NCBI RefSeq assembly: GCF_017312485.1
Contig: NZ_BMBA01000002.1
Location: forward strand, 1,106,635 to 1,170,634
Direction: 5' to 3'
Length of the DNA: 64,000 nt
Source: Clostridium zeae
GTDB taxonomy: Bacteria; Bacillota; Clostridia; Clostridiales; Clostridiaceae
The translations under genes were made by a program, and so were the position numbers. Numbering within the stretch: the first letter of the stretch is position 1; every line of letters begins with the position of its first letter. The notes beneath the pieces are model-generated. The model did not search any database, was not told the origin of the DNA, and saw nothing but the letters and a program-made list of their open reading frames with translations. Below are positions 48,274 through 57,170 of this stretch, piece by piece.

Positions 48274-48690
48274 TTAACCAACCACTCCTGTATTCCCCTG
48301 ACCTTCACTCACCTCCTTATTTTTAAACGCTTTATAATTCTTTACAGCATCTAAAATTGCTTTTTTGAGTGGTTTGTTAAAATCTCTTACATCGTTCTCA
48401 TCGAGCTGCCCTATATTCTTGCCTTCCAATCCTTTAAACGCTTTAACTCTTGCAGCAACTGTTACACCTTGCATAATTCTTGACTCTTGAATTAGTCCAT
48501 AATCATCTATTCTTATTAGCACTATGGCCCCAGATGTAAATCTTCCTTTCTTCCTTCCTATCGCTACCTTCCCCAACCTTCTAAGTTCCATATACTCTTT
48601 ATTAAAATTTTTAATTTGTAATAATCCGAAGAGAAAATTTAATATCCAAACACTAATTCCTGCTACCATTAAAAAACGAACTGAATTCAT
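48274..48690 (-). CDS. gutM: Glucitol operon activator GutM
   Basis: The 138 residues match the GutM/SrlM family: a single N-terminal membrane segment (about 5-24) and a cytoplasmic part with GRKKGRFTSGAIVLIRID and MQGVTVAARVKAFKGLEG. GutM proteins activate sorbitol operons together with the PRD regulator, probably by tethering it to the membrane (as described for lactobacilli and Bacillus GutR/MtlR-type systems; the latter is from memory). It begins 3 bases past the regulator stop, with RBS AGGAGG inside that gene. Confidence 0.9.
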   Translation of the reverse strand: MNSVRFLMVAGISVWILNFLFGLLQIKNFNKEYMELRRLGKVAIGRKKGRFTSGAIVLIRIDDYGLIQESRIMQGVTVAARVKAFKGLEGKNIGQLDENDVRDFNKPLKKAILDAVKNYKAFKNKEVSEGQGNTGVVG

Positions 48691-48693
48691 TTG

Positions 48694-50658
48694 CTATCTC
48701 CTCCTAAAAACTTCTTCAAATTCATTGTAATTGTTAGTCTTAATCAGATTGTGAACTATCTTTTTGTTATTTGATAGGTTTATTATTTCCTCATAAGTCT
48801 TAACAATCATCTCTGTCCTATTTTTATCTTCTGTTGGTATTGCCATTAATATTATAAGTCCAACTTCTTTTCCATCTACTAGAATTAATCTATCTAATAT
48901 ACCATATGAAACTACAACTTCATTTACAATTTCATCTACTGCGTGTGGCAATGCTATATACCCGCCAAAGGCTGTTCCAGCTTTCTTTTCTCTTTCAATA
49001 ACCCTCTTCTTAAAATCGTTAGATACTATACTTCTTTCTATTAATCTATCTAGCATAACTTGTATATTTTCTATTAACGTATTTTCTTTTAGGTAGAAAA
49101 CAAGCTCTTTATCTAATATCCTGTCTAAGATATATCTTCCTTCATTAAAAGCCCCTTTATTACTTCTATATAAAAATACCTGACTTTCTATTTCCTCCTT
49201 TAGCTGGGCTTCATCAAAAATTGAGGTTATCTTCACTACAACCTTATCTGTTTGTATACTTAAATCTACAGTAGTAAAAATCATGTCATATTCCATTGCT
49301 ATTTCTGATGAAAAGTCTCCGTCTGAGAATGAGTTAAATTCTATATTTTCACCTAACAGTTTTCTTAACTTTATAATCAATAGTTGAGCAGTACCAAACC
49401 CCGTACTACAGATAACTGCTGCTTTACTTATTTTGATAAACTTCTCATTAGCCTTCTCTATATAAGTACCAAAATGCAGTGCTAAATATCCTATCTCATC
49501 CTCTCCTACTTTAACCTCATATCTTTCTTCTATTACCATCACTGCTATCTTAGCAACCTCATAAGGAAGTTTGCATTTCTCTTTTATTTCATCTATCATT
49601 GGATTTTTATATTTTAAATTAAGCGCTAGCCTATTTAATGCATAGTGCAGATGATACTCCAATGCTTTAACCTGTTTTTCATCCTCTTCTAACCTTAAAC
49701 CAGTAAATTCAGAAACTCGTTTAAATATCTCTTTTCTTAATTCTGTTATATTTTGTCCTACTGATGAAGTTATTAAGGAGTCATGATAAAGAGGAGCATT
49801 TCTCACTAGTAAGGGCATTACTATAAACGTTGTTTCTAAATCGTCAATTTTAGTATTTAAAGCTGCTTCAATTATGTTCTTTATGATTTCTCCAACAAAA
49901 TACTCTTTAGATTCACTTATTATCTTGTATTGCTCCTTAACTAAACGTATCTTATTGTTATTATTTATTCTTAGCAGCATTACTACTATATATCTAACTA
50001 AATTATCTATTAACGCCTCAGTGAAACTGAACTTGATTTTTTTTAGATTGATTTTTATTTCATTTCTTATATTCAATATTTCTTCTTTAGATACAATGTT
50101 ATTATTTTCCATTAAAATTATTGCATCCTCATATGACTTACATATATGTTCAAGTATTATTAGCCTTAAGTTAATTTCATCTCCTTCAATTTTAATCCCT
50201 GAGTTTGTTTTTCTTTTTAAAACTAACCCATATTTACTTAATTGCTTATCCACTTTCTTTAAGTCATTAACCAAGGTTGTCCTACCTACATTTATTTCTT
50301 CCGCTAGCTCATCAATCGTTACCATTTCATTAAGTGCAGCCAACCTATTAATCAGATATTCAATTCTTTCTTCAGGATTATTTAATTGAGAGAATTCTTG
50401 TTTTTTTCTTCTGTTTAAGTCTAATAACTCTTGAAACCTTTGTTGGTCTCTTATATTTAGCTTATATCTCGAGTTATCATCTTTTATTATCTCTACTACA
50501 TTACTTGGAATATCATTCTGCAATTGTTTTAGATAGGTTCTAACACTTCTTGTACTTACATCTAGTTCTTCAGATAACTTTTCCAAAGCAATTCCTTTAT
50601 TTTTAGCCAATATTTCAAGTATTGTAAATAACCTTCTTTCTAATAATACTGTAATCAT
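48694..50658 (-). CDS. gutR: PRD-containing PTS-regulated transcriptional activator of the sorbitol operon
   Basis: The 654 residues carry an HTH_11 domain (about 3-60), a second winged helix (about 80-150, NVGRTTLVNDLKKV), two PTS regulation domains (about 175-390), an EIIB-like domain with Cys417 in ICSTGFGTAQLL, and a C-terminal fructose/mannitol-type EIIA domain with His572 in LPHAVDE. These sites let PTS components set activity by phosphorylation. I chose the ATG at 50658 because AGAGGGG lies six bases before it; the ATG at 50664 overlaps that site. As first gene of the cluster it probably autoregulates gutM and the PTS genes. Confidence 0.93.
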   Translation of the reverse strand: MITVLLERRLFTILEILAKNKGIALEKLSEELDVSTRSVRTYLKQLQNDIPSNVVEIIKDDNSRYKLNIRDQQRFQELLDLNRRKKQEFSQLNNPEERIEYLINRLAALNEMVTIDELAEEINVGRTTLVNDLKKVDKQLSKYGLVLKRKTNSGIKIEGDEINLRLIILEHICKSYEDAIILMENNNIVSKEEILNIRNEIKINLKKIKFSFTEALIDNLVRYIVVMLLRINNNNKIRLVKEQYKIISESKEYFVGEIIKNIIEAALNTKIDDLETTFIVMPLLVRNAPLYHDSLITSSVGQNITELRKEIFKRVSEFTGLRLEEDEKQVKALEYHLHYALNRLALNLKYKNPMIDEIKEKCKLPYEVAKIAVMVIEERYEVKVGEDEIGYLALHFGTYIEKANEKFIKISKAAVICSTGFGTAQLLIIKLRKLLGENIEFNSFSDGDFSSEIAMEYDMIFTTVDLSIQTDKVVVKITSIFDEAQLKEEIESQVFLYRSNKGAFNEGRYILDRILDKELVFYLKENTLIENIQVMLDRLIERSIVSNDFKKRVIEREKKAGTAFGGYIALPHAVDEIVNEVVVSYGILDRLILVDGKEVGLIILMAIPTEDKNRTEMIVKTYEEIINLSNNKKIVHNLIKTNNYNEFEEVFRRR

Positions 50659-50699
50659 TTTCATCCCCTCTTTTCACCTTACAAGTCTATATTAATACA

Positions 50700-50705
50700 A
50701 TTATA
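50700..50705 (-). promoter_or_regulatory. Probable -10 element of the sorbitol operon
   Basis: A perfect TATAAT on the minus strand lies 42 bases upstream of the gutR start. No good -35 is present at 17 bases, which would fit an activator-dependent promoter. Confidence 0.35.
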
Positions 50706-50787
50706 TCATCTATTTAATATATTATTTTTCATTGATGGTTTGAAAAAGTTTGTACTAAATTAATTGTAATATTTCTTCTAAAATAAT

Positions 50788-50819
50788 AAAAAACCATCAC
50801 TTTAAAAGTTATGGTTTTT
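50788..50819 (-). terminator. Terminator of the PHP-phosphatase gene
   Basis: AAAAACCAT pairs with ATGGTTTTT with an additional inner ACTTT/AAAGT stem; a T-run follows on the minus strand. It lies 24 bases past the stop codon at 50843. Confidence 0.85.
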
Positions 50820-50842
50820 CATTGCATAAATTCTTTTTATTT

Positions 50843-51628
50843 TTATAAATCATGAAAAATTGGTTTCATCTTCTCAAAGGTGCAAAATTGTTTGTATCCT
50901 AAACTTTTCAATTCTTCTCTTACAAGCTGAATATTATAACCAACATGTTCTTCTTTATGTGAGTCTGATCCTATAGTAATAATATTTCCACCTAACTCTC
51001 TATATAGCTTTAATATTTCTCTTGAAGGAGTTAAATCACATAACCCATATCTAAAACTTGAGGTATTAACCTCTATTCCTTTATCATTTGCTATTACATG
51101 TTTCAAAATTTCTATCACAATATTTTTTACTTTTTCAAAGGGATATTCTCCAATTTCGTCATATCTTTTAATCATATCCAGATGACCTAATATGCTATAG
51201 TCTTCATACTTCCTTATAACTTTTAGTATTTCTTCATAATACTTCTCGTTATATTCTTTTTGAGTTTTTCCCTTTTGAAAATCCTGAGTCCAAAATTCTT
51301 TATCATTTACCTGGTGACAAGAAAGTATAACAAAATCAAAATCATATTTATCAAAATCTTTTTGGCATTGATCAATTGTATGAACTTGCATTCCAAATTC
51401 AATGCCCAACTTTAAAGTAATTTCATTACTATATCTTTCCTTACACCTTTTGAACTCTTTTATATATTCTATATAATCACAGTTTAAATCCGTCTTTACT
51501 CCATAATCCACATGATCAGTAAAACATATCTCATCAAGACCCAAGGATATTGCTTGTTTAATCTCCTCTTCCATTGGATAAGTAGAGTCATCACTAAAAC
51601 TTGTATGCATATGGTAATCCGCTAACAT
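50843..51628 (-). CDS. PHP-domain histidinol-phosphatase family protein
   Basis: The 261 residues match the HisK/HisJ group of the PHP superfamily: DYHMHTSFSDDS with metal-binding His6 and His8, CFTDHVDYG, LSCHQV, GHLDMIKRY and GSDSHKEEHVG near the C-terminus. The reaction would be removal of phosphate from histidinol phosphate. No other histidine genes are near, so it may be a stand-alone histidine pathway enzyme or a PHP phosphoesterase of other specificity. Confidence 0.88.
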   Translation of the reverse strand: MLADYHMHTSFSDDSTYPMEEEIKQAISLGLDEICFTDHVDYGVKTDLNCDYIEYIKEFKRCKERYSNEITLKLGIEFGMQVHTIDQCQKDFDKYDFDFVILSCHQVNDKEFWTQDFQKGKTQKEYNEKYYEEILKVIRKYEDYSILGHLDMIKRYDEIGEYPFEKVKNIVIEILKHVIANDKGIEVNTSSFRYGLCDLTPSREILKLYRELGGNIITIGSDSHKEEHVGYNIQLVREELKSLGYKQFCTFEKMKPIFHDL

Positions 51629-51754
51629 ATGTAATCCTCCCCAAGTATATCTTTTTATATTGTAAAAATCCTTTAAATTTTGTCCACCTCTAAAACAGCT
51701 CTAATTTCACTTTCTCCTATCATAATAACATACATAATTCAATTATATCTTATA

Positions 51755-51846
51755 GATAAACTACTTCAATCCTTAAACTCCAAATAAAGATTTCTATGAT
51801 TCTATGAATCTTTATTTGGATAAATTCTAATATGAAGTATTTTATT
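51755..51846. repeat. Dispersed palindromic repeat, diverged full-length copy
   Basis: GATAAACTACTTCAATCC at the left pairs with the right arm ATGAAGTATTTTATT, and the inner arms CCAAATAAAGATT and AATCTTTATTTGG pair perfectly around a short loop. It lies in the 350-base divergent region between the PHP gene and the DUF421 gene; the rest of that region shows no clear feature apart from a TTGACA at 51881 with no matching -10. Confidence 0.6.
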
Positions 51847-51978
51847 TAAATAAATGTTATGTGACCATAACGAAAAGAGTTTGACAACTTAAATTTCATA
51901 ATTTTTTTGTCTATTATTGGTTAAAATAATTTAAGTCTAAATCGAGTTTCAAATTCTTAGAATAAAGGTGGATTACAA

Positions 51979-52683
51979 ATGGACTTTTTATACAGCCAGG
52001 AATCACTTAGTGTTGTAGAGTGGATCTTACGTGCAATTATTGCTTTTTTCTTTTTGTTGGTTGTCGCTAGAACCTTAGGCCAGCGTGCTATTTCCCAGTT
52101 AAGACTCATTGATTTTGTTATTTCTCTAGTAATCGGAAATATTATTGCTCATCCATTATCCGATGAACACCTTGGACTTGAAGGTTCTATGATTACAACA
52201 ATTGTATTGGTTTTACTTTATCTTGGTGGCATATTTAGTATGCTTGAATTTCCCTATATACGCAAACTTATAAACAGTCATCCAATCATAGTGGTTAAAG
52301 ATGGTGAAATTTTTTATGAAGGCTTAAAAAAAGCGAGGATCTCTATTGATGTATTACTAGAAGAGTTACGAGAAGCAAAAGTAGAAGATGTGAAAAAGGT
52401 AGCTTTAGCAATTTGGGAGGCTAACGGCAAGTTTTCAGTTTTCCTAAATCCAAAATATGAACCTATTACACCTTTGCACTATCAGATAGAAACAGCCCCT
52501 TTTAATATGCCTAGATCTATTATTAAAGATGGAAAAATTGATTATAAGGAGCTTGCACATATACAAAAAGATGAGCACTGGTTAGTTTCTAGTTTAGAAA
52601 GCTCTTATCAAACTAAAGTAAAAAATGTTCTCCTTGCCACAGTTGATGATGAATACAATCTAAAAGTCTTTTTATATAAATAA
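51979..52683 (+). CDS. DUF421 family membrane protein (YetF-like)
   Basis: The 234 residues have three N-terminal membrane segments (about 14-36, 40-60, 63-85) with RTLGQRAISQLRLIDFVIS, then a cytoplasmic domain with HPIIVVKDGEIFYEGLKKARIS, the standard DUF421/YetF layout. Family members in sporulating Firmicutes include spore germinant-receptor-associated and stress proteins; the biochemical role is not established. It is monocistronic with a terminator immediately after. Confidence 0.9.
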   Translation: MDFLYSQESLSVVEWILRAIIAFFFLLVVARTLGQRAISQLRLIDFVISLVIGNIIAHPLSDEHLGLEGSMITTIVLVLLYLGGIFSMLEFPYIRKLINSHPIIVVKDGEIFYEGLKKARISIDVLLEELREAKVEDVKKVALAIWEANGKFSVFLNPKYEPITPLHYQIETAPFNMPRSIIKDGKIDYKELAHIQKDEHWLVSSLESSYQTKVKNVLLATVDDEYNLKVFLYK

Positions 52684-52723
52684 ACCCTTAATGATAAATA
52701 TATCTATTTATCATTAAGGGTTT
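52682..52723. terminator. Terminator after the DUF421 gene
   Basis: AAACCCTTAATGATAAATA pairs perfectly with TATTTATCATTAAGGGTTT around a 4-base loop, followed by ATTTTTA. It starts in the TAA stop codon. Confidence 0.9.
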
Positions 52724-52754
52724 ATTTTTAAGGATTACCAATTCTAAAACTAAA

Positions 52755-52825
52755 GATGTTTTCAAATTCTCACCTCAGAATCAAGAGGAGTTTTGAAAAT
52801 AAATTTATGATTAAAGTGTTTCATC
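52755..52825. repeat. Dispersed palindromic repeat, internally deleted copy
   Basis: The right half (TTTTGAAAATAAATTTATG, then AAAGTGTTTCATC) matches the copy at 29541-29635. The left outer arm is reduced to GATG joined directly to TTTTCAAATTCTC, so about 24 bases of one arm are missing. It ends 2 bases before the ECF gene stop codon. Confidence 0.65.
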
Positions 52826-52826
52826 C

Positions 52827-53360
52827 TTATATATACTTCACATATCTCTTAATAACTTTCGCCATAGGTAATCCTAATGCCACTCCTATAACAATCTGTG
52901 CTACATTTCCAGGGATTGATCCTACCGGCGTAATCCAATTTCCATAAAGGACTCCTTCAGTAATATAATATCCAAAGATCATCCAAATACCAGATAATAT
53001 CATTGCAACTGAATTTAAGATAAAGCTATCGCCAGATTTATTTTTACTCCAAGCAATAGTTCCAACCATATAACCCATTACTCCTCTTACTACAAAAGTA
53101 AATGGTGCCCATAGTGCCCATCCTGAAGATAAATCAAAAATAGCCATCCCAACAGCCCCTGCAATGGCACCTTTTTCTTTACCAAAAACAATTGCTGTAA
53201 TAAATAGCATTACAGTTCCTAAATGAACTAATCCACCATTAGATAAGAACGGTAATCTAACGTTAATAAATGCTGTTGCTACAAATACTAGTGCGGTTAA
53301 TAGTGCTGTTATAACCATATCCTTTGTTTTAAATCTACTTTTTCCTCTATTTACTTCCAT
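52827..53360 (-). CDS. ECF transporter S component (substrate-binding membrane protein)
   Basis: The 177 residues have five to six membrane segments in the pattern of ECF S components (DUF1393 type): VITALLTALVFVATAFI, then NGGLVHLGTVMLFITAIVFG with the GxxxG-like region, GSIPGNVAQIVIGVALGLP at the C-terminal end. It would use a shared ECF module (EcfA/A'/T) encoded elsewhere to take up a vitamin. The start at 53360 follows GGTGGGG by 6 bases; a GTG at 53372 precedes that site. Co-transcription with a PLP-dependent aminotransferase hints at a B6-type substrate, which is inference only. Confidence 0.85.
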   Translation of the reverse strand: MEVNRGKSRFKTKDMVITALLTALVFVATAFINVRLPFLSNGGLVHLGTVMLFITAIVFGKEKGAIAGAVGMAIFDLSSGWALWAPFTFVVRGVMGYMVGTIAWSKNKSGDSFILNSVAMILSGIWMIFGYYITEGVLYGNWITPVGSIPGNVAQIVIGVALGLPMAKVIKRYVKYI

Positions 53361-53392
53361 TTCTTGCCCCACCTTTATTTATTTTTTTAAAT

Positions 53393-54538
53393 TTAATTTT
53401 TTAAGTATTTATTAAATAGCCCCACTAAATCTTTTTCACTATTGAAGCCTAAATCTTTTAGCCCTTTATCTATTACATTTAATGCGTAAATAATTTTATC
53501 TTCACGAGCATTTTCTCCCATATGTCCTATTCTTAAAATTTCATTATCATATGGTTTCAAAGACGTAATAATTAAGGTATTATATTTCTTTAACATATGT
53601 TCTTTAAGCTGCAATGCACCTATACTATCTGGTATCTTAACAGCAGTAACTGTATTAGAATATCCACTTTCTAAAAATAATTCTAGTCCATATTCCTTTA
53701 TGGCTTCTCTAGTTGCTACAGCAATCTTCTCATGTCTATCAAATACCTCTTGAATACCCTCATCTAAGATGTTGTCTGCTGCTTTACTTAGACCCATGAT
53801 ATCACTTATTGGCATCGTATATGGAAACCACTTATTTTCATAATAGTTTTCCCAAATAGTTAAATTACAATAAAATCCTACAATAGGAGTTTTTCTATTC
53901 TTCATTGCCAATTTAGCTTTTTCACTGATGCTCACCATCGTTAATCCTGCTGGGGCTGAAAAGGCTTTTTGTGACCCACCTAAAGCTATATCAACTCTCC
54001 ACTCGTCTACTTTTATTTCTTCTCCAGCCATTGCTGAAACAGAATCAACAACGGTTAAAATCCCATACTCACTTAATATTGGGCATATCTTAGATAAATC
54101 ATTTAAAACTCCTGTTGGCGTATCACAATGTACTATTGTTGCATACTTAAAGTTACGATCTTTTTCTAAAAATTCCTTTAACTTGTTTGCGTCTATATCC
54201 TTGTTATAATCGTCCGAAAAGTATACGCTCTCTCCACCATACATTTCAACGAAGTCTTTAAACCCTCTTCCATAAATACCGTTATCTAATACAAGAACTC
54301 TATCACCTGGCTCTGTAAGAGATGCACATGCTGCTTCTAGACCTAAAATCCCTTCCCCGCTCAATATGTAAACTGGACTTTCGGTTTTTATTATCTTACC
54401 TATCTTATCGCAAGTATTTTTATAGAATTCTATAAATTCTTTATCAACATCAGGGTTAGTGGTTTCCCTAGATCTTTCTATTCTCACGTTCTCTTTTACA
54501 CTAGTAGGTCCTGGCGCATAGACAAATTTATCATTCAT
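53393..54538 (-). CDS. Class V pyridoxal-phosphate aminotransferase (alanine-glyoxylate/serine-pyruvate type)
   Basis: The 381 residues follow the class V fold: APGPTSVKENV (8-18), SGEGILGLEAACASL (60-74), VDSVSAMAG (164-172) with the PLP-contacting Asp, and GGSQKAFSAPAG with Lys191 as the Schiff-base lysine. Relatives include alanine-glyoxylate, serine-pyruvate and pyridoxamine-pyruvate transaminases. It starts the transcript that continues with the ECF S component (about 30 bases apart). If the S component imports pyridoxamine, this enzyme could interconvert B6 vitamers; otherwise it is a general amino-acid transaminase. AGGAGG precedes the ATG. Confidence 0.85.
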   Translation of the reverse strand: MNDKFVYAPGPTSVKENVRIERSRETTNPDVDKEFIEFYKNTCDKIGKIIKTESPVYILSGEGILGLEAACASLTEPGDRVLVLDNGIYGRGFKDFVEMYGGESVYFSDDYNKDIDANKLKEFLEKDRNFKYATIVHCDTPTGVLNDLSKICPILSEYGILTVVDSVSAMAGEEIKVDEWRVDIALGGSQKAFSAPAGLTMVSISEKAKLAMKNRKTPIVGFYCNLTIWENYYENKWFPYTMPISDIMGLSKAADNILDEGIQEVFDRHEKIAVATREAIKEYGLELFLESGYSNTVTAVKIPDSIGALQLKEHMLKKYNTLIITSLKPYDNEILRIGHMGENAREDKIIYALNVIDKGLKDLGFNSEKDLVGLFNKYLKN

Positions 54539-54559
54539 TAACGATACCTCCTCTTTTAT

Positions 54560-54662
54560 AGCTATACAAGTTCGATCCGAAATTTATTTTTAAAACTCTC
54601 ACGTTTTCTGATGAAAGAATTTAAAAATATAAATTCTAATACGAAGTAGTACATCCATAGCT
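54560..54662. repeat. Dispersed palindromic repeat, full-length copy (second subtype)
   Basis: Left part AGCTAT...GTTCGATCCG and right part ACGAAGTAGTACATCC are the outer arms. The interior, AAATTTATTTTTAAAACTC and ATTTAAAAATATAAATTC, is almost identical to the copy at 45025-45118. It lies upstream of the aminotransferase gene. Confidence 0.7.
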
Positions 54663-54697
54663 CACTATTTAATATTAATAAGATACCATATAAAATA

Positions 54698-54732
54698 AAA
54701 AAAGCAAATTGTACCGGCACAATTCGCTTTTT
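54698..54732 (-). terminator. Terminator of the MetY/ABC transporter operon
   Basis: AAAAAGC-AATTGT pairs with ACAATT-GCTTTTT (one mismatch) around ACCGGC, followed on the minus strand by a T-run. It lies 5 bases past the final permease stop. Confidence 0.9.
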
Positions 54733-54737
54733 AGTAT

Positions 54738-55349
54738 TCAAGTGATTCTTTTCTCAACTACATTAAGTATTGCATTAACTACTATTGCCAACCCTGCTGA
54801 CATTATGGTTCCCCATAGTATTTTAACAGTATTAACTGTTCTTAATCCATCTAGTAAAACGCTGCCTATACCACCAGCATTGATTGAGGCAGCAATTGTA
54901 GCTATACCGATTGTACTTACCACCGCAAGATGAATACCTGCAAATATTGATTTAAGCACTAATGGAAATTTTACTTGAAATAAAATCTGACTTCTACTCA
55001 TTCCCATACCTGTAGCTGCTTCAATTATAGCTGGATCTACATTATTAAGACCATCAATTGTATTTCTCAATAATATATACTGATTATAAAGTACTAAAAC
55101 TATAATAGCAGTTACTTTGCCTAACCCTGTTATGGGTACTAAAATCGCAAATAATGCCAAACTAGGAATTGAATATATCATTGAAAATATATTTATTAAA
55201 GTTTTGGAAGCTACACTTGAATAAGCTACTAAAATTGTTAATATAGCTGCTAGTACGATGGATATCACCAAAGTAATTAACACAATCTCAATATGTCCTG
55301 CAAAGGCCTTCCATAACTTATCTGGATGTCTTTGTAAATATTCAATCAT
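54738..55349 (-). CDS. OpuC-type ABC transporter permease (second copy)
   Basis: The 203 residues have five membrane segments and the permease loop motif EAATGMGMSRSQILFQVKFPL. It matches the OpuCB/OpuCD permeases of glycine betaine, carnitine and choline importers. Like other members it pairs with a second, related permease, encoded at 57171-57812. It starts 6 bases past the ATPase stop and is the last gene of the operon. Confidence 0.9.
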   Translation of the reverse strand: MIEYLQRHPDKLWKAFAGHIEIVLITLVISIVLAAILTILVAYSSVASKTLINIFSMIYSIPSLALFAILVPITGLGKVTAIIVLVLYNQYILLRNTIDGLNNVDPAIIEAATGMGMSRSQILFQVKFPLVLKSIFAGIHLAVVSTIGIATIAASINAGGIGSVLLDGLRTVNTVKILWGTIMSAGLAIVVNAILNVVEKRIT

Positions 55350-55355
55350 AAATCT

Positions 55356-56117
55356 TTACTCCTTCCAAAATACTTCTTGGCCTTTTGCTGAATCGATCAA
55401 TGACTTTACAAAATCATTAGCTGGACTGGCAGCAATATTTCTTGGAGTATCAAACTGTTGTATTTTTCCATTATCCATTATCAATACTCTACTTCCAAGT
55501 TTAAATGCTTCATTGATATCATGAGTTACAAACAAATATGTTTTCTTAGAAGCATTATAAATTTTTAGGAGCTCATCTTGAAGTTTTATTCTATTTATTG
55601 CATCGATAGCGCCAAAGGGCTCATCTAGAAGCATTACATCTGGATTAACTGCTAAAGCTCTAGCAAGTCCTACCCTTTGTTGTTGTCCCCCAGATAACTG
55701 AGATGGATATCTATTCCTAAACTCACTTGGTTCTAATCCTACAAGCGTCAGTAATTCATCAACCCTAGCATTAATTTTTTCTTTAGTCCACTTAAGTATT
55801 TTAGGAACTGTAGCAATATTACCTGCAATTGTCATGTGTGGAAATAGACCCACTTGTTGAATTACATAACCTATTTTTCTACGAAACTCAACTGGATCTG
55901 TATTTTTAATATCTTCAGAGAAAAATTCAATACTTCCCTCTTCCGGATCATACAAACGATTAATCATCTTAAGTAATGTTGTCTTTCCACATCCTGAAGA
56001 ACCAAGTATTGTAATAAATTCTCCATGTTCAATAGTAAGACTTAAATTATCTACAGCTCTATGTGTTGCACCTTTGAAATGCTTACTAACATTTTTAAAT
56101 TCTATTGCTACACTCAT
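55356..56117 (-). CDS. OpuC-type ABC transporter ATP-binding protein
   Basis: The 253 residues have Walker A GSSGCGKTT, the Q-loop, signature LSGGQQQR, Walker B VMLLDEPFGAID and the H-loop THD. The closest family is the quaternary-amine importer ATPase (OpuCA/ProV), but at 253 residues it lacks the tandem CBS domains that give those proteins osmotic regulation. That absence argues that this importer serves nutrition rather than osmoprotection. Confidence 0.92.
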   Translation of the reverse strand: MSVAIEFKNVSKHFKGATHRAVDNLSLTIEHGEFITILGSSGCGKTTLLKMINRLYDPEEGSIEFFSEDIKNTDPVEFRRKIGYVIQQVGLFPHMTIAGNIATVPKILKWTKEKINARVDELLTLVGLEPSEFRNRYPSQLSGGQQQRVGLARALAVNPDVMLLDEPFGAIDAINRIKLQDELLKIYNASKKTYLFVTHDINEAFKLGSRVLIMDNGKIQQFDTPRNIAASPANDFVKSLIDSAKGQEVFWKE

Positions 56118-56241
56118 TTTAATGTCTCCTTTTAAAGGTTTCCTATCCCGAAACTTAAAATATATAGTTGAGTTAAGAACTGTATATAAAGTTCTAACTC
56201 AACTATTTGCCTTAATAATTAATAAAAATTGCCTAATAAAT

Positions 56242-57144
56242 CTATTTTATAGAATTATAAAAATCCTTCGCTACATCTTCATATTCTTTCTTATTTACGT
56301 CTACTTCTGCATTCAATTCTGTAACCTTTTTTGTGTCTAGCTTTGAACTAATCTTATTTAAAATATCTGCAATATCAGGGTTAGCATCTAATACTGATTT
56401 TTTAACAACTGGTGCGAGATTATATGGAGGCCATACCTTCTTATCATCTTCTAGTAAAGTAAATTCACTTTTTACTAATTGTCCTTCTGTTGTATATGCT
56501 GGAGCAACATCCGCTTCATTATTAGATAGTACTTGATATTTTAGTCCATTATCGTATACCTTTGATGATTTCCATGCAAACTTACCATAAACTTTTTCTA
56601 AACCTGGAATACCATCTTCTCTTTTATCAAACTCACCTTGTGATGCAAATCTAATTTCACTTGCATGTTTTTGTAAATCAGAAATAGTCTTAATGTCAAG
56701 CTTCTTTGCTACATCAGTACGAATTACTAAACCTTGACCATCATTGGCAGCAGAATAATTTAGCCATTCCAATTTAAATTGTTTTTCATATTCTGATTTA
56801 ACAGTGTCATAAACCTTTTGTGGATCAGTGATTAAATCCTTGTGCAAAATTGAAAGTAAGCCGGTACCTGTATACTCAGGATATAAGTCAATCTCACCAT
56901 TAACTAGTGAAGTATGAATAACTGAGCTAGCAATATTAGGTACTCTCTCTACCTTATAGCCAGCATTTTCAAGAGCTAGTGCATAAATTTCACCTACAAC
57001 TAAATTTTCCGTAAAATCTTTTGAACCTAATTTTATGGTTCCTTTTTCCTTGGTTGATGTTTTAGGTTTGCCGCATCCAACAATACCTACAGCAACTACA
57101 GTAATTAATAAAGCCCCTAAAATTTTTTTAATACTCTTTTTCAT
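56242..57144 (-). CDS. OpuC-type substrate-binding lipoprotein
   Basis: The 300 residues have a lipoprotein signal with the lipobox VGIVGC (Cys24), then an OpuAC/OsmF-like binding fold beginning GTIKLGSKDFTENLVVGEIY and including DLYPEYTGTGL and APAYTTEGQL. It would sit on the outer face of the membrane and deliver ligand to the two permeases. The DLYPEYTGT motif is typical of quaternary-ammonium or related cation binders, but the neighbouring metY gene leaves open a sulfur compound as ligand. Confidence 0.92.
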   Translation of the reverse strand: MKKSIKKILGALLITVVAVGIVGCGKPKTSTKEKGTIKLGSKDFTENLVVGEIYALALENAGYKVERVPNIASSVIHTSLVNGEIDLYPEYTGTGLLSILHKDLITDPQKVYDTVKSEYEKQFKLEWLNYSAANDGQGLVIRTDVAKKLDIKTISDLQKHASEIRFASQGEFDKREDGIPGLEKVYGKFAWKSSKVYDNGLKYQVLSNNEADVAPAYTTEGQLVKSEFTLLEDDKKVWPPYNLAPVVKKSVLDANPDIADILNKISSKLDTKKVTELNAEVDVNKKEYEDVAKDFYNSIK

Positions 57145-57170
57145 GTTACACTCTCCCCAATCTAAATTTT

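Noticed and set aside
50843-51628. Part of a histidine biosynthesis operon
   Set aside because: No other his genes are near, and the gene has its own terminator.
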